Positions 25,555-34,153 of a DNA stretch of 64,000 bases are shown piece by piece (positions within the stretch are counted from its first letter, which is position 1; every line of letters starts with the position of its first letter). The stretch is from Anaerolineales bacterium (GTDB taxonomy: Bacteria > Chloroflexota > Anaerolineae > Anaerolineales > Villigracilaceae). The notes beneath the pieces are model-generated. The model did no database searches, was not told the origin of the DNA, and was given only the letters and a program-made list of their open reading frames with translations. A program made the position numbers and the translations under genes. Where the stretch lies: contig CP129481.1 of NCBI GenBank assembly GCA_030583905.1, positions 3,192,136 to 3,256,135 on the forward strand, given 5' to 3'.

Positions 25555-26556
25555 TTACATCTGCGCCTTCCAATAAACAAGGACCCAGTAAATACCGGCA
25601 GCGATCAATCCGCTGACCGGAATGGTCACCATCCACGCTGTAAATATATCACTGACGACTGTCCAACGCACCTTGCTCAAACGCTCCGAAGCTCCCACGC
25701 CAACGATGGCAGAACTCACCACCTGTGTGGTGCTTACCGGCGCACCTCCAAACGATGATGCAAAGATCACAAAAGCAGACGACATCTGCGTGGCGAAACT
25801 GTCCACCGGGCGGATCTTGTAGAACTTCCCGCCGAGGGTACGGATCAGCCTCCAGCCCCCCAGACCAGCTCCAAGTGCCATGGTCGCCGCGCTGATGAAG
25901 ACCACCCAAAACGGGACTTGGAATTCGGTCAAAGCGCCGCCGATCAACAGACTTAAGGTGATGATCCCCATGGTCTTCTGTGCATCATTCGTTCCATGGC
26001 TTAATGCCAGCCCGACCGCGGTAAAGAACTGGGCACGTTTGAAAAACACATTGATACGTGGAGTCGCATTACGCACCAGGAAGTAGATGAGGCGCAACAC
26101 ACCAAATCCCACGAAAAAACCAGCCAGAGGGGAAAAGAACAAACCGAGCAAAACTTTATACAACCCGTTGAGGTTGATCGCTGCGAGCCCGGCTGCAAAG
26201 ATCACCACTCCAAGCAAACCGCCGATCAGAGCATGGGATGAACTGCTGGGAATCCCAAAGAACCAGGTGATCAGATTCCAAATGATGGCTGCCAGCAGGC
26301 AAGCGATCAATGCATCAAGAGTCAAGAGCTGCGAATTGACAATATCGCTGCCGACCGTCCTCGCAACGGTCACACCGAACAGAAAAGGACCGAGAAATTC
26401 AGCTACAGCGGTCAAACCAAGCGCTGTTTGCGGGCGAAAAGCCCGCGAGGAAATCATGGTCGCCACGATATTGCTGGAGTCACGCATTCCGTTAATGAAT
26501 TCAAAAATCAATGCCAGCATAATAACAAAGAGAAGTTCACTTGAGATTAACGGCAT
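25555..26556 (-). CDS. PiT-family inorganic phosphate transporter
   Basis: A protein of 333 aa with about ten membrane segments. The two PiT repeats are visible as FINGMRDSSNIVATMISSRAF (first, with Arg where most have Asn) and LSHGTNDAQKTMGII (second). It moves phosphate with a cation across the inner membrane, in either direction depending on the gradient. It is directly preceded by a DUF47 gene with 1 nt between them, the usual partner. In this locus it may import phosphate for the kinases or export phosphate released from a substrate. Confidence 0.9.
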   Translation of the reverse strand: MPLISSELLFVIMLALIFEFINGMRDSSNIVATMISSRAFRPQTALGLTAVAEFLGPFLFGVTVARTVGSDIVNSQLLTLDALIACLLAAIIWNLITWFFGIPSSSSHALIGGLLGVVIFAAGLAAINLNGLYKVLLGLFFSPLAGFFVGFGVLRLIYFLVRNATPRINVFFKRAQFFTAVGLALSHGTNDAQKTMGIITLSLLIGGALTEFQVPFWVVFISAATMALGAGLGGWRLIRTLGGKFYKIRPVDSFATQMSSAFVIFASSFGGAPVSTTQVVSSAIVGVGASERLSKVRWTVVSDIFTAWMVTIPVSGLIAAGIYWVLVYWKAQM

Positions 26557-26557
26557 G

Positions 26558-27178
26558 TTAAGTTTTCTTCACCACAATATCCGCAATGGTATTTGCCGCT
26601 TCATCGCCGCGGTCTGCCGCGTTCGACAGATGGCGGTATACTTCGCGCAGTTTCAACATCTCCACAACATGATGGACATCCTCCGGACCGCTGAACAGGT
26701 CGGCGACCGCCTCACGGTAGACCATCTCCACGCGGTTTTCGAGCGCCTTGGCGCGTTGGGCATGATCGAGCGCAACTTTGGGATGCTTCGGCAGGCGCAG
26801 TACCCCTTGCCAGATCTCATACGCCGCATCCTTTAAAAGAGTCGCGATCCTCTGCATGTACGGCGTGGATTCAACCTTCAGGATGACCATCTCCACCACG
26901 GTGGTATCGGCGTAGTCCACGACATCGTCAATCGAGCGGGAAAGCGAAAAAATATCCTCGCGGTCGAACGGCGTGACGAAGGTGTGGTTCAACTCGTCGA
27001 TCAGGATGCGGCGCACCTCATCCGCCTCCTTTTCCTTCATCGTCAACTGCTCGGCGATCTCCGGATCGTTCGTCTCCAAATATTTGACCAGCAGGCGCAT
27101 CCCCTCATAGGCAAGGGATGCCTGCTCCTCGATCAACTTTTGGAATTTATCTTCCCTGCGTTTGAAAATACCAAACAT
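26558..27178 (-). CDS. DUF47 (PhoU-like) partner of the phosphate transporter
   Basis: A protein of 206 aa, all helical, with the PhoU-like pattern EKEADEVRRILIDELNHTFVTPFDREDIFSLSRSIDDVVDYAD. Such proteins regulate adjacent PiT transporters. It lies 26 nt after the MttB-family gene and one base before the transporter gene, so the three are probably cotranscribed. Confidence 0.9.
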   Translation of the reverse strand: MFGIFKRREDKFQKLIEEQASLAYEGMRLLVKYLETNDPEIAEQLTMKEKEADEVRRILIDELNHTFVTPFDREDIFSLSRSIDDVVDYADTTVVEMVILKVESTPYMQRIATLLKDAAYEIWQGVLRLPKHPKVALDHAQRAKALENRVEMVYREAVADLFSGPEDVHHVVEMLKLREVYRHLSNAADRGDEAANTIADIVVKKT

Positions 27179-27204
27179 ACACTCTCTTCCATCTCTCTAT
27201 TTTT

Positions 27205-28641
27205 TTACTCGATCGGCTGCAACTCGCCCGTCACCAATCCTGGGAATACAGCACGGATCTTCCCATCCAATTCGGGGGAAATCAGCGGCTCGGTGTTGTT
27301 CGCCATGATCTCCCTTGCGCGTTTCATTGCCTTCGCATGGATGTCGGTCGCGCCTTTCTTCTCCCAAATGGTGCGCGCATCGCGGTCTGCCATTTTGGTC
27401 ATCACCGCCTCGGTCTTCATGCGGCTGATGGTGTGCTTGACAGTGATGAATGAGCCACCCGGTCCGATCTCCTTGATCAAATTCAAACCCAGATCATCGT
27501 CGCTGAATGAAATGCCGTGTTTCACACGCTTCATCATTTGCGCCATTTCATCGTCAATGACGGCTTTGGCAAAGTCGAACGTCTTCAATGCATCGATCAA
27601 ACCGCCGATATTGAACATATCCATGCCCCCCAAGAGACCCGCAATGCCAGACATGCCCGTCTCATAACCAGCCTGCGCATCGTTGACCTTGGAATTGGTC
27701 AGCCCCACATATCCGCCCGCAGGTACATTATAAAAACGCGCCATCTGTGCGAACGCCATATGGAGCATACCACACTCGATCCCGCCCGATGTGTATGCAC
27801 CGGAGCGCATGTCCGCGACCGTGCCGAGCGTAGCATAGATCGTCGGCGTACCCTCCTTCACCATTTGCATCAACACCAACGCGGACAAAAATTCCGCATT
27901 GCCCTGCACCAGCGTCCCTGCCATCGACATGGGTGAAGTCAACCCCGCATTCGGCACGATGGTCGGATATACGGGCAACCCCTCCTTTGCAAAGAACATC
28001 ACGTTCTCCGTCGAAAGCTTATCCATCGTCAGCGGCGAAACAACGGGACAGTAATGATGCGTCAGGAACGGATGCTCGTGATAGGCTTCCTTCCCGCCCG
28101 CAACCATGTACGCCATCTCCATCACGCTGAGCGTGTCCTTCATGTCGGTCGTGGTGACACGGATCGGTTTGAGACAATATTTGATGGCGGGATACAGGCG
28201 CGAGATTGTGAATTGATCCGCGGGCGCGTCATCCGCCAGCGTGGAAATGGAGAAGATGTCGTAACCCGGCAGTTCGTTGATGAGATGCGCGATCTGCGCG
28301 ATGTCACGCGACTCGGCGCGTCTTTCCACGCCTGTAACTGGATCTATGATATCGGGCGCTGAACTCGCCGTAACAATCACCGGACTGTCCTGCGGAATCG
28401 TCTTATCGAATTTCGGGTCGCGTCCGCGAAAAGTGAACGACGGCGGAACCATCTTGCGGTATTTCTCCACCACCGCACGCGGGAATTTGACGCGCTCTTC
28501 CTCCACATGACATCCGTGTTTTTTGAACAACTCACGCGCAGGTTCATAACGGACCTTCAAACCTGTTTCCTCTAAAATCTCCAACGAAGCATTGTGAATC
28601 TTTTCGACCTGTTCCTGCGTAAGTAAAGCGGCGAATGACAT
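27205..28641 (-). CDS. MttB-family (COG5598) methyltransferase, non-pyrrolysine
   Basis: A protein of 478 aa of the trimethylamine methyltransferase family. Members without pyrrolysine, such as MtgB, remove a methyl group from glycine betaine or other quaternary amines and pass it to a corrinoid protein. The frame has no internal amber codon. HPFLTHHYCPVVSPLTMDK and GGIECGMLHMAFAQMARFYNVP are family-like segments. No corrinoid protein or MtrH homologue is adjacent, so the methyl acceptor is unclear. The gene lies 16 nt after the PfkB gene and belongs to the minus-strand unit that begins at DeoR. Confidence 0.85.
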   Translation of the reverse strand: MSFAALLTQEQVEKIHNASLEILEETGLKVRYEPARELFKKHGCHVEEERVKFPRAVVEKYRKMVPPSFTFRGRDPKFDKTIPQDSPVIVTASSAPDIIDPVTGVERRAESRDIAQIAHLINELPGYDIFSISTLADDAPADQFTISRLYPAIKYCLKPIRVTTTDMKDTLSVMEMAYMVAGGKEAYHEHPFLTHHYCPVVSPLTMDKLSTENVMFFAKEGLPVYPTIVPNAGLTSPMSMAGTLVQGNAEFLSALVLMQMVKEGTPTIYATLGTVADMRSGAYTSGGIECGMLHMAFAQMARFYNVPAGGYVGLTNSKVNDAQAGYETGMSGIAGLLGGMDMFNIGGLIDALKTFDFAKAVIDDEMAQMMKRVKHGISFSDDDLGLNLIKEIGPGGSFITVKHTISRMKTEAVMTKMADRDARTIWEKKGATDIHAKAMKRAREIMANNTEPLISPELDGKIRAVFPGLVTGELQPIE

Positions 28642-28657
28642 AGCGGTATCCTTCCGG

Positions 28658-29761
28658 TTATTCCACCAAAGATTTTTTTATCCTGCTTCTTCGTTCCACT
28701 TTCTTTTTCGGTAAAATTCTTTCGGCAAGTCTTTGCCCCTGTTTGACAAGGGCATTGTTCATATTGATCACGGGGTTTAGCGGCGGCAAACGCAGAAACT
28801 TGCGAATGACATGGAACTGGTCGTCGCGATAGACCATGCGCTCGATCCGTACCATACGTGCCAACCCAAGGATCTCCTGCACAGGGAACATCTCCAGTCC
28901 GGTGCGGGTCACTTTCAGCGACGCCGCGGCAATCGCAAAGCGGACGGTCTGCTCCATGTCCCAGCCTTGCAAATAACCATAGATATACCCCGAGGAGAAC
29001 GTCGCGCCCGCGCCAGAGGCGTCCACCGCTTTCACCTTGGGTGCGTATGCGCGGACGATCTCCTCGCCCTGCAGGACCATACAGCCCTGACTCGCCATGG
29101 TGATGATCGCAGTCTGTATGCCTGCCCTGATGAGTTTGCGCGCGGTGCCAAGCATCGCCTGTCTTTTTCCGATCTGCGCCGCGTCCGTCACCGCCTGACA
29201 AACCGTGACCGTTTCCGCGTATTTCTTCAACAGGTCATGGTGTGTGTGTCCATGCTCAAAGTTCAGGAACACGGGCACGTTGTGCCGCTTCGCCTCTTCC
29301 ATCGCGCGGACGATGTGGTCGCCGTCGTACCAGTCCACGTAGAGCAGTTTCGATTTTTTTATGATCGACAAATCCGCCGTGTCTAACGTTCTCAAAATCT
29401 CGTCTGACCGCTGCCAGAAATAGGTACGCGCGCCTTGTTTATCCGAAACGTTCACTTCAAGCGGAGTCTTGTATTGATCCGTGAAGCGCACCTTCCCCTG
29501 CACGCCAAGTTTCTTCAGCATATCCGCCACATGATGACCAAGCATGTCATCCCCCACTGCCGTGCCGATCATCGCGGACGGCACGCCCCATTGGCTGAGG
29601 TTGCAGGCGATGATGGCGGCGTCGTCATAGACGTAGTCGCTGACCTGATGCACGATGGCGCCAGTGTTCAGTTTCGGCAGTTTATCCAGCGACATGATGT
29701 AGACTGGGGTCAACATGCCAAAGCCGACGTAAGCAGGGGGAGGTTGTTTTTTTACAGACAT
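28658..29761 (-). CDS. PfkB-family carbohydrate kinase homologue lacking the catalytic Asp
   Basis: A protein of 367 aa with a ribokinase fold (YVGFGMLTPVYIMSLDKLP near the N-terminus; AIITMASQGCMVLQG; then the anion-hole segment). The signature DTxGAGDxF reads DASGAGATF, so the catalytic Asp is Ala; the codon is clear on the minus strand near 29010. About 90 residues follow the kinase fold and end in a Lys/Arg-rich tail. It may be inactive, regulatory, or use another base. Residues 300-367 match nothing I recognise. Confidence 0.8.
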   Translation of the reverse strand: MSVKKQPPPAYVGFGMLTPVYIMSLDKLPKLNTGAIVHQVSDYVYDDAAIIACNLSQWGVPSAMIGTAVGDDMLGHHVADMLKKLGVQGKVRFTDQYKTPLEVNVSDKQGARTYFWQRSDEILRTLDTADLSIIKKSKLLYVDWYDGDHIVRAMEEAKRHNVPVFLNFEHGHTHHDLLKKYAETVTVCQAVTDAAQIGKRQAMLGTARKLIRAGIQTAIITMASQGCMVLQGEEIVRAYAPKVKAVDASGAGATFSSGYIYGYLQGWDMEQTVRFAIAAASLKVTRTGLEMFPVQEILGLARMVRIERMVYRDDQFHVIRKFLRLPPLNPVINMNNALVKQGQRLAERILPKKKVERRSRIKKSLVE

Positions 29762-29771
29762 AAATCAATTT

Positions 29772-29846
29772 ACCACAAAGGGTCACAAATTATCACGAAG
29801 GAAAGGCTCTTAACCTTTGTGTACCTTCGTGACCTTTGTAGTTAAG
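29772..29846. repeat. CACAAAGG/CCTTTGTG palindromic repeat, copy 1
   Basis: An imperfect inverted repeat: ACAAAGGGTCAC and CACGAAGG on the left are mirrored by CCTTCGTG and GTGACCTTTGT on the right. A related copy lies at 34057-34128. It fills the gap between the FAD/GcvT gene and the PfkB gene. Confidence 0.7.
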
Positions 29847-29853
29847 TTAATCA

Positions 29854-32283
29854 TTACGCTTTCAACTTCTCGCTTTTCGGGTCGTACAACACATTTGCAG
29901 TCACTTCGGCTTCGAGGTTGCCTTCGATGAGTTCAATGGTGAAGCGTTCGCATTTTTTCGCCAACTCAATGGGAAGATATGCATACAAAATATTTTTCTT
30001 GACGGTGAAACCATAACCGCCGCTTCGCACGCGGGTGACAAGTTTATCACCATGATAGACCGCTTCGCCGCCGTAGATTTGCTTGAAATCTTCCGTGTCC
30101 GTTAATACCAGTGTACAGAGTTTGCGTGTGACGCCTTCCGCTTTCTGCTTGACCAGCGCCTCGCGCCCGATAAAATTGCCCTTGTCCAAATCCACGCAGA
30201 AGCCGAGACCCGCTTCGTAGGGCGTGGTGGTCGGGGTGATGTCCACGGTGAAATATTTGAATCCTTTTTCAAGGCGCAGCGGATCGAGCACTTTGTAGCC
30301 ACCGAGTTCCATGCCGAATTCCTTACCCGCTTCGATGAGCATATCCCACACCATTGTGGCGCGGTTGTTGGGGATGTACAACTCCCAGCCCAATTCACCC
30401 GCATAACTAACGCGCTGCGCGAGCACGGTCACGCCATTAATAACAATAGGTTTGGTCGTCAAATACGGATGCGCTTCATTGGAGACATCACTCGCGGTGA
30501 TTTTCTTCAATACATCGCGGGATTTCGGTCCCCACAAGGCGAGACAGGCATGTTCCATCGTAATGTCACGGATGGACACGTCGCCGTCTTTTTCGTCCAC
30601 GTGCATCAAAATCCGCGCATGGTCGTTGGCGATAAAACCCGAGCCTGTAATGACCCAGAAATGCTCTTCGCCCAAACGAATGACGGTCAAATCGGATTCG
30701 ATACCGCCGTTGCGATTCAAGAACTGGGTGTAAATCGCACTGCCAACGGGCTTGTCAATATTGCTGGAAGTCAGCCGCTGTAACAACGGCAATGCGCCTT
30801 TGCCTTTGACTTCGATCTTTCCGAACGAAGTCAAATCGTACAAACAAACTCGTTCACGGGTGGCAATCGCTTCCGCGCGCAAACGCTCGAAGAACGGAGG
30901 TTTCGACCAGCCCCACTTGCGCTGGTCTTCGCCCATACGACGCCATTCCTTGCCAGGTTCAAAAAAGTTCACACGCTCCCAGCCGAATTTCTCACCGAAG
31001 ACCGCGCCGTTTTCCATCAAGCGATAATGCACGGGGCTTGTCCGATGCGGACGCGCCGTCTCATGTTCGTCATGCGGGAAGCGCAAACGATAGTAATACT
31101 TCACGCTTTCCATCGTGCGTTCCGCCGCGTATTTGAAATCGGAATAATAATTTCCAAAGCGGGTGGCGCGATAGCCATACACATCCATCGGCGCTTCGCC
31201 GTCAATGATCCATTCCGCCAGCAGTTTACCCATGCCACCCGCGCCGCCGTAACCGTTCAGCGACATGCCCGCCAGCATCCAAAACCCTTTTACGCCGGGC
31301 ATTGGTCCCAACAGCGGATGACAGTCAGGGGTGTACGCGCCAGGGTGACGCACCAGCGTAATAATGCCCGCCTGATCCAAAAATGGCAAACGTCGAATTG
31401 CGCCTTCAAGCAGCATTTCAAATTGGTCAAAGTCACCAGGAAAAGATTTACTACCATGCTCCCACGGCGTGCCGTCGATCCAGCGCGGCAGCGGCTTCGG
31501 TTCATAACCGCCGATCACCAACCCGCCCTGCTCCTGCCGCATATACACCAAATTATCGGGGTCACGCAAACACGGCGTCTGCGCATCGAACTCATGCCCG
31601 GGCACGGCTCGCAGCGCAATATGCTGATGGTCAACTGGAGTGGTCGGGATGTGCAGACCCGCCATGGCGGCGATGCGCGGCGCCCACATGCCTGCCGCGT
31701 TGACGATGATCTCGCATCGGACTTCACCCTTGTCTGTTACAACCGCCTCGACCTCTCCCTGCGCCGACAGTTTGATGCCCGTCACGCGCGTGTTGGTGTA
31801 CACCTCCACGCCCAACTGTTTGGCAAAATTCACCATTGATGTGGTTGTGGTGTACGGGTCAAGTTGACCGTCACCGGGCAGGTAGATGCCGCCGTACAAT
31901 TCTTTATCGGAAATATGCGGAAAATGCCGCTTGGATTCTTCAGGGGAAATGACTTCGCAGTCCAGTCCCAGCGCCTTGGCGCGGCTGACGCTGCGTTCCA
32001 TTTCGAGCAGTTGCTCCCTGCTCGAAGCCACGCGCAAACTGCCGACAGTATCGAACAGCCCCAACTCCTTATACAACTGCACGCTATACATGCGGAAGCG
32101 CAGCATGGCTTGCGATGTGGCAAACTGCGTGACAAGCCCCGCCGCGTGAGAAGACTCTCCGCTGGCGATTTCGCCTTTTTCAATAATGACAACGTCCTTG
32201 CGCCCGTTCTTCGCAAGATGATACGCAACCTGCGCCCCAAATATCCCACCGCCAATCACCACGATCTCTGCCTGAGTCTTCAT
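29854..32283 (-). CDS. FAD/GcvT fused dehydrogenase, dimethylglycine/sarcosine type (paralogue 1)
   Basis: A protein of 809 aa. An FAD-binding DAO domain (1-370; IVVIGGGIFGAQVAYHL, and SSHAAGL with the His that binds FAD covalently in relatives) is followed by a linker domain (~375-430) and a GcvT-like folate domain (~430-800; VSYAGELGWELYIP, LDPLRLEKGFKYF). Enzymes of this build oxidise an N-methyl group and pass formaldehyde to tetrahydrofolate. The start at 32283 follows GGAG by 5 nt. It is the second gene after DeoR. The substrate may differ from dimethylglycine, because the motif region (ASGESSHAAG) differs from paralogue 2. Confidence 0.88.
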   Translation of the reverse strand: MKTQAEIVVIGGGIFGAQVAYHLAKNGRKDVVIIEKGEIASGESSHAAGLVTQFATSQAMLRFRMYSVQLYKELGLFDTVGSLRVASSREQLLEMERSVSRAKALGLDCEVISPEESKRHFPHISDKELYGGIYLPGDGQLDPYTTTTSMVNFAKQLGVEVYTNTRVTGIKLSAQGEVEAVVTDKGEVRCEIIVNAAGMWAPRIAAMAGLHIPTTPVDHQHIALRAVPGHEFDAQTPCLRDPDNLVYMRQEQGGLVIGGYEPKPLPRWIDGTPWEHGSKSFPGDFDQFEMLLEGAIRRLPFLDQAGIITLVRHPGAYTPDCHPLLGPMPGVKGFWMLAGMSLNGYGGAGGMGKLLAEWIIDGEAPMDVYGYRATRFGNYYSDFKYAAERTMESVKYYYRLRFPHDEHETARPHRTSPVHYRLMENGAVFGEKFGWERVNFFEPGKEWRRMGEDQRKWGWSKPPFFERLRAEAIATRERVCLYDLTSFGKIEVKGKGALPLLQRLTSSNIDKPVGSAIYTQFLNRNGGIESDLTVIRLGEEHFWVITGSGFIANDHARILMHVDEKDGDVSIRDITMEHACLALWGPKSRDVLKKITASDVSNEAHPYLTTKPIVINGVTVLAQRVSYAGELGWELYIPNNRATMVWDMLIEAGKEFGMELGGYKVLDPLRLEKGFKYFTVDITPTTTPYEAGLGFCVDLDKGNFIGREALVKQKAEGVTRKLCTLVLTDTEDFKQIYGGEAVYHGDKLVTRVRSGGYGFTVKKNILYAYLPIELAKKCERFTIELIEGNLEAEVTANVLYDPKSEKLKA

Positions 32284-32302
32284 TTGTGCTCCGTGTACGT
32301 TT

Positions 32303-33088
32303 TTACGTTGATTGATTTGCAATCAACACATCCACCGAATATTCCGACAGATCTTTTCTTGCGCGCTGGCTGAAACCGCCGTCCGTGATCAAGGTATCCA
32401 TCTTATCGATATTCGCTATCGGAAAGTTGGAGACCGAGCCCCACTTGCTATGGTCTGCCACCACAATCACCTGACCCTTGGTGCGCTCGATCATCTTGCG
32501 GACGACTTCCGCTTCAGGGTTGGTCGGCACTGTCAGCCCATGTTTGATGGAGATCCCATCCACGCCAAGAATCGCTTTGTTTGCAAAGACCAAGTTCACA
32601 CTGTCGAGAGCGAAGCGTCCGGCGAGGGAGTTGGAACGCGCCTGATACTCGCCTCCCGTCACATAGAGTTGAAAGCCCGGGTCGCCGATATCCACCAATG
32701 CGCTGACGTTGTTCGTGAAGACCGTAATACGCGGGTTGCGCGGGATGTGATGCAGCACCTGGGTGGCAGTCGTGCCGCTGTTGATGAACACGATATCACC
32801 CTCTTCAATCAGCGATGCGGCAAGTTCTCCGATGCGTTTTTTTTCTTCAGGAAAATGCTGTGCGCGTTGTTGATATTCCTGCTCATAAACAACACGCTGA
32901 TTTAAAATCGCGCCCCCATGTGTGCGTTCGAGAAATCCTTTTTGTTCCAGCCACTCGAGGTCGCGACGCACGGTCGCCTCGGAGGTTTCCAGCAGTTCCA
33001 TCAGGTCGGCAGTGCGCGCGATTTGATGAACCGCCAAGTAATCCTGGATTTTTTCCCTGCGTTGGGCTGGAATGAGAGGTTTTCCCAT
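32303..33088 (-). CDS. DeoR-family transcriptional regulator
   Basis: A protein of 261 aa. The N-terminal winged helix (RREKIQDYLAVHQIARTADLMELLETSEATVRRDLEWLEQKGFLERTHGG, here split as one domain over residues 9-58) is followed by a sugar-phosphate-sensing domain (INSGTTATQVLHHI; LGVDGI; VVADHSKWG). DeoR proteins usually repress catabolic genes until a phosphorylated intermediate binds. It is the first gene of the minus-strand unit and lies in front of the divergent CBS gene. The start at 33088 lies 7 nt after TATAAT, so the mRNA is probably leaderless. It probably controls both directions. Confidence 0.9.
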   Translation of the reverse strand: MGKPLIPAQRREKIQDYLAVHQIARTADLMELLETSEATVRRDLEWLEQKGFLERTHGGAILNQRVVYEQEYQQRAQHFPEEKKRIGELAASLIEEGDIVFINSGTTATQVLHHIPRNPRITVFTNNVSALVDIGDPGFQLYVTGGEYQARSNSLAGRFALDSVNLVFANKAILGVDGISIKHGLTVPTNPEAEVVRKMIERTKGQVIVVADHSKWGSVSNFPIANIDKMDTLITDGGFSQRARKDLSEYSVDVLIANQST

Positions 33089-33095
33089 CCGACGG

Positions 33096-33147
33096 ATTAT
33101 ATAAGAATTTGAAGGAATTTGCAAGTTTTTGATTTTTTCATTATAAT
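33096..33147. promoter_or_regulatory. Divergent promoters sharing one -35 hexamer
   Basis: TTGCAA (33119-33124) is its own reverse complement. On the plus strand TATAAT lies 17 nt after it (33142-33147). On the minus strand TATAAT lies also 17 nt after it (33096-33101). One hexamer can therefore serve as -35 for both deoR and the CBS gene, but not at the same time. Confidence 0.75.
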
Positions 33148-33167
33148 TTGAAATGTCATGCAACTGG

Positions 33168-33228
33168 CATCCCGCAGGTCTTCCTCCCCACTGAGTGTCA
33201 CCCATCAACCTGCGGGGTGATGTTTTTT
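33168..33228 (+). terminator. Terminator-like hairpin in the leader of the CBS gene
   Basis: CATCCCGCAGG (33168-33178) pairs with CCTGCGGG...ATG (33209-33222, with a GTG bulge), followed by TTTTTT (33223-33228). It lies between the promoter and the start at 33241, so it could act as an attenuator or riboswitch expression platform. Confidence 0.6.
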
Positions 33229-33240
33229 ACGGAGTCCCCG

Positions 33241-34053
33241 ATGACCATTTTAGTAAAAGACTTGATGCACCCCGGCGTGTTCACCTGCAAAGCCACAGCC
33301 ACACTGGGACAAGTGGCAACGCTGTTGAACCAGCATAATGTTCACGCCCTCTTCGTAACAGACCGTGATGGACGCATTACAGGCGTCATCACGGATTTTG
33401 ATTTAATGGCAGGAGAATGGCTTTCTTCGGACGAGGAGAGCCTTGCAGTGATGCGAAAATTGACCGCGGCGGATCTAATGTCCCATCCGGTTGATTCTGT
33501 CGATGCAGATGTTACCGCCGCTGAAGCAGCAAATCACATTCTCAGAAAAAAGGTCAGCCGCCTGCTGGTCACCGAGAATGAAAAACCGGTCGGCACGCTT
33601 GCGATCTCCGATTTTGTTGCAAGCATTACCAAAAGCATCAAATCGAAACGACGGACCGTCGGCGATGTGATGTCGGATGCGATCCTCGTCTGCCGCGGCA
33701 AAACTCCCGTCGCCTCCGCCGCGCGCGCCATGACGTCCTCGGGCTGGCGTTCTGTGCTGGTTGTGGATATCAAAGGGAAAGTCCTCGGCGTGGTCAGCGG
33801 ACATGACCTGCTGCGCTTTGTCAAAGAAGGCGTGAACGAGTCGTTGACCGTCCGCGATGTGATGCACCCCGCACTGACCATCGACATCAACGCCAGCCTG
33901 CGAGAAGCCGCGGATTTAATGATCCAGAATCATTATCACAGGCTGGTAGTGGTGGACAAGGACGACCCCGACGCATTTCCACTCGGCGCGATTTCCACCT
34001 TCGATATCGTGGCGGAAATGGCAAGACCCGATTCGGTTTGGCAAAAAACATGA
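33241..34053 (+). CDS. Protein with four CBS domains
   Basis: A protein of 270 aa built of four CBS repeats (about 1-60, 75-130, 140-195 and 205-265). Each has a VxDLM or VGDVM start and a GxxxxxD[FL]L end. CBS pairs bind adenosine nucleotides or SAM and usually regulate a partner domain, which is absent here. The start at 33241 follows GGAG; an upstream in-frame ATG would lie before the terminator hairpin. It is the first gene of the plus-strand arm of the locus. Confidence 0.85.
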   Translation: MTILVKDLMHPGVFTCKATATLGQVATLLNQHNVHALFVTDRDGRITGVITDFDLMAGEWLSSDEESLAVMRKLTAADLMSHPVDSVDADVTAAEAANHILRKKVSRLLVTENEKPVGTLAISDFVASITKSIKSKRRTVGDVMSDAILVCRGKTPVASAARAMTSSGWRSVLVVDIKGKVLGVVSGHDLLRFVKEGVNESLTVRDVMHPALTIDINASLREAADLMIQNHYHRLVVVDKDDPDAFPLGAISTFDIVAEMARPDSVWQKT

Positions 34054-34056
34054 TCA

Positions 34057-34128
34057 AACACAAAAGACACAAAGCACATCGAGGATAAAAACTACATCCT
34101 TTGTGACCTTTGTGTCCTTCGTGTTTGA
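34057..34128. repeat. CACAAAGG/CCTTTGTG palindromic repeat, copy 2
   Basis: Inverted repeat with AACAC...GACACAAAG on the left and CTTTGTGTCC...GTGTT on the right, related to the element at 29772-29846. It lies just before the second FAD/GcvT gene. Confidence 0.68.
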
Positions 34129-34153
34129 AAACGAAGTTGCACAGGAGACATAT

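Noticed and set aside
27205..28641. Pyrrolysine in the MttB-family protein.
   Set aside because: The frame contains no in-frame amber codon and has the length of non-pyrrolysine relatives.
29772..29846. CRISPR array.
   Set aside because: The repeated units are an inverted palindrome without regular spacers; no cas gene is present in the window.
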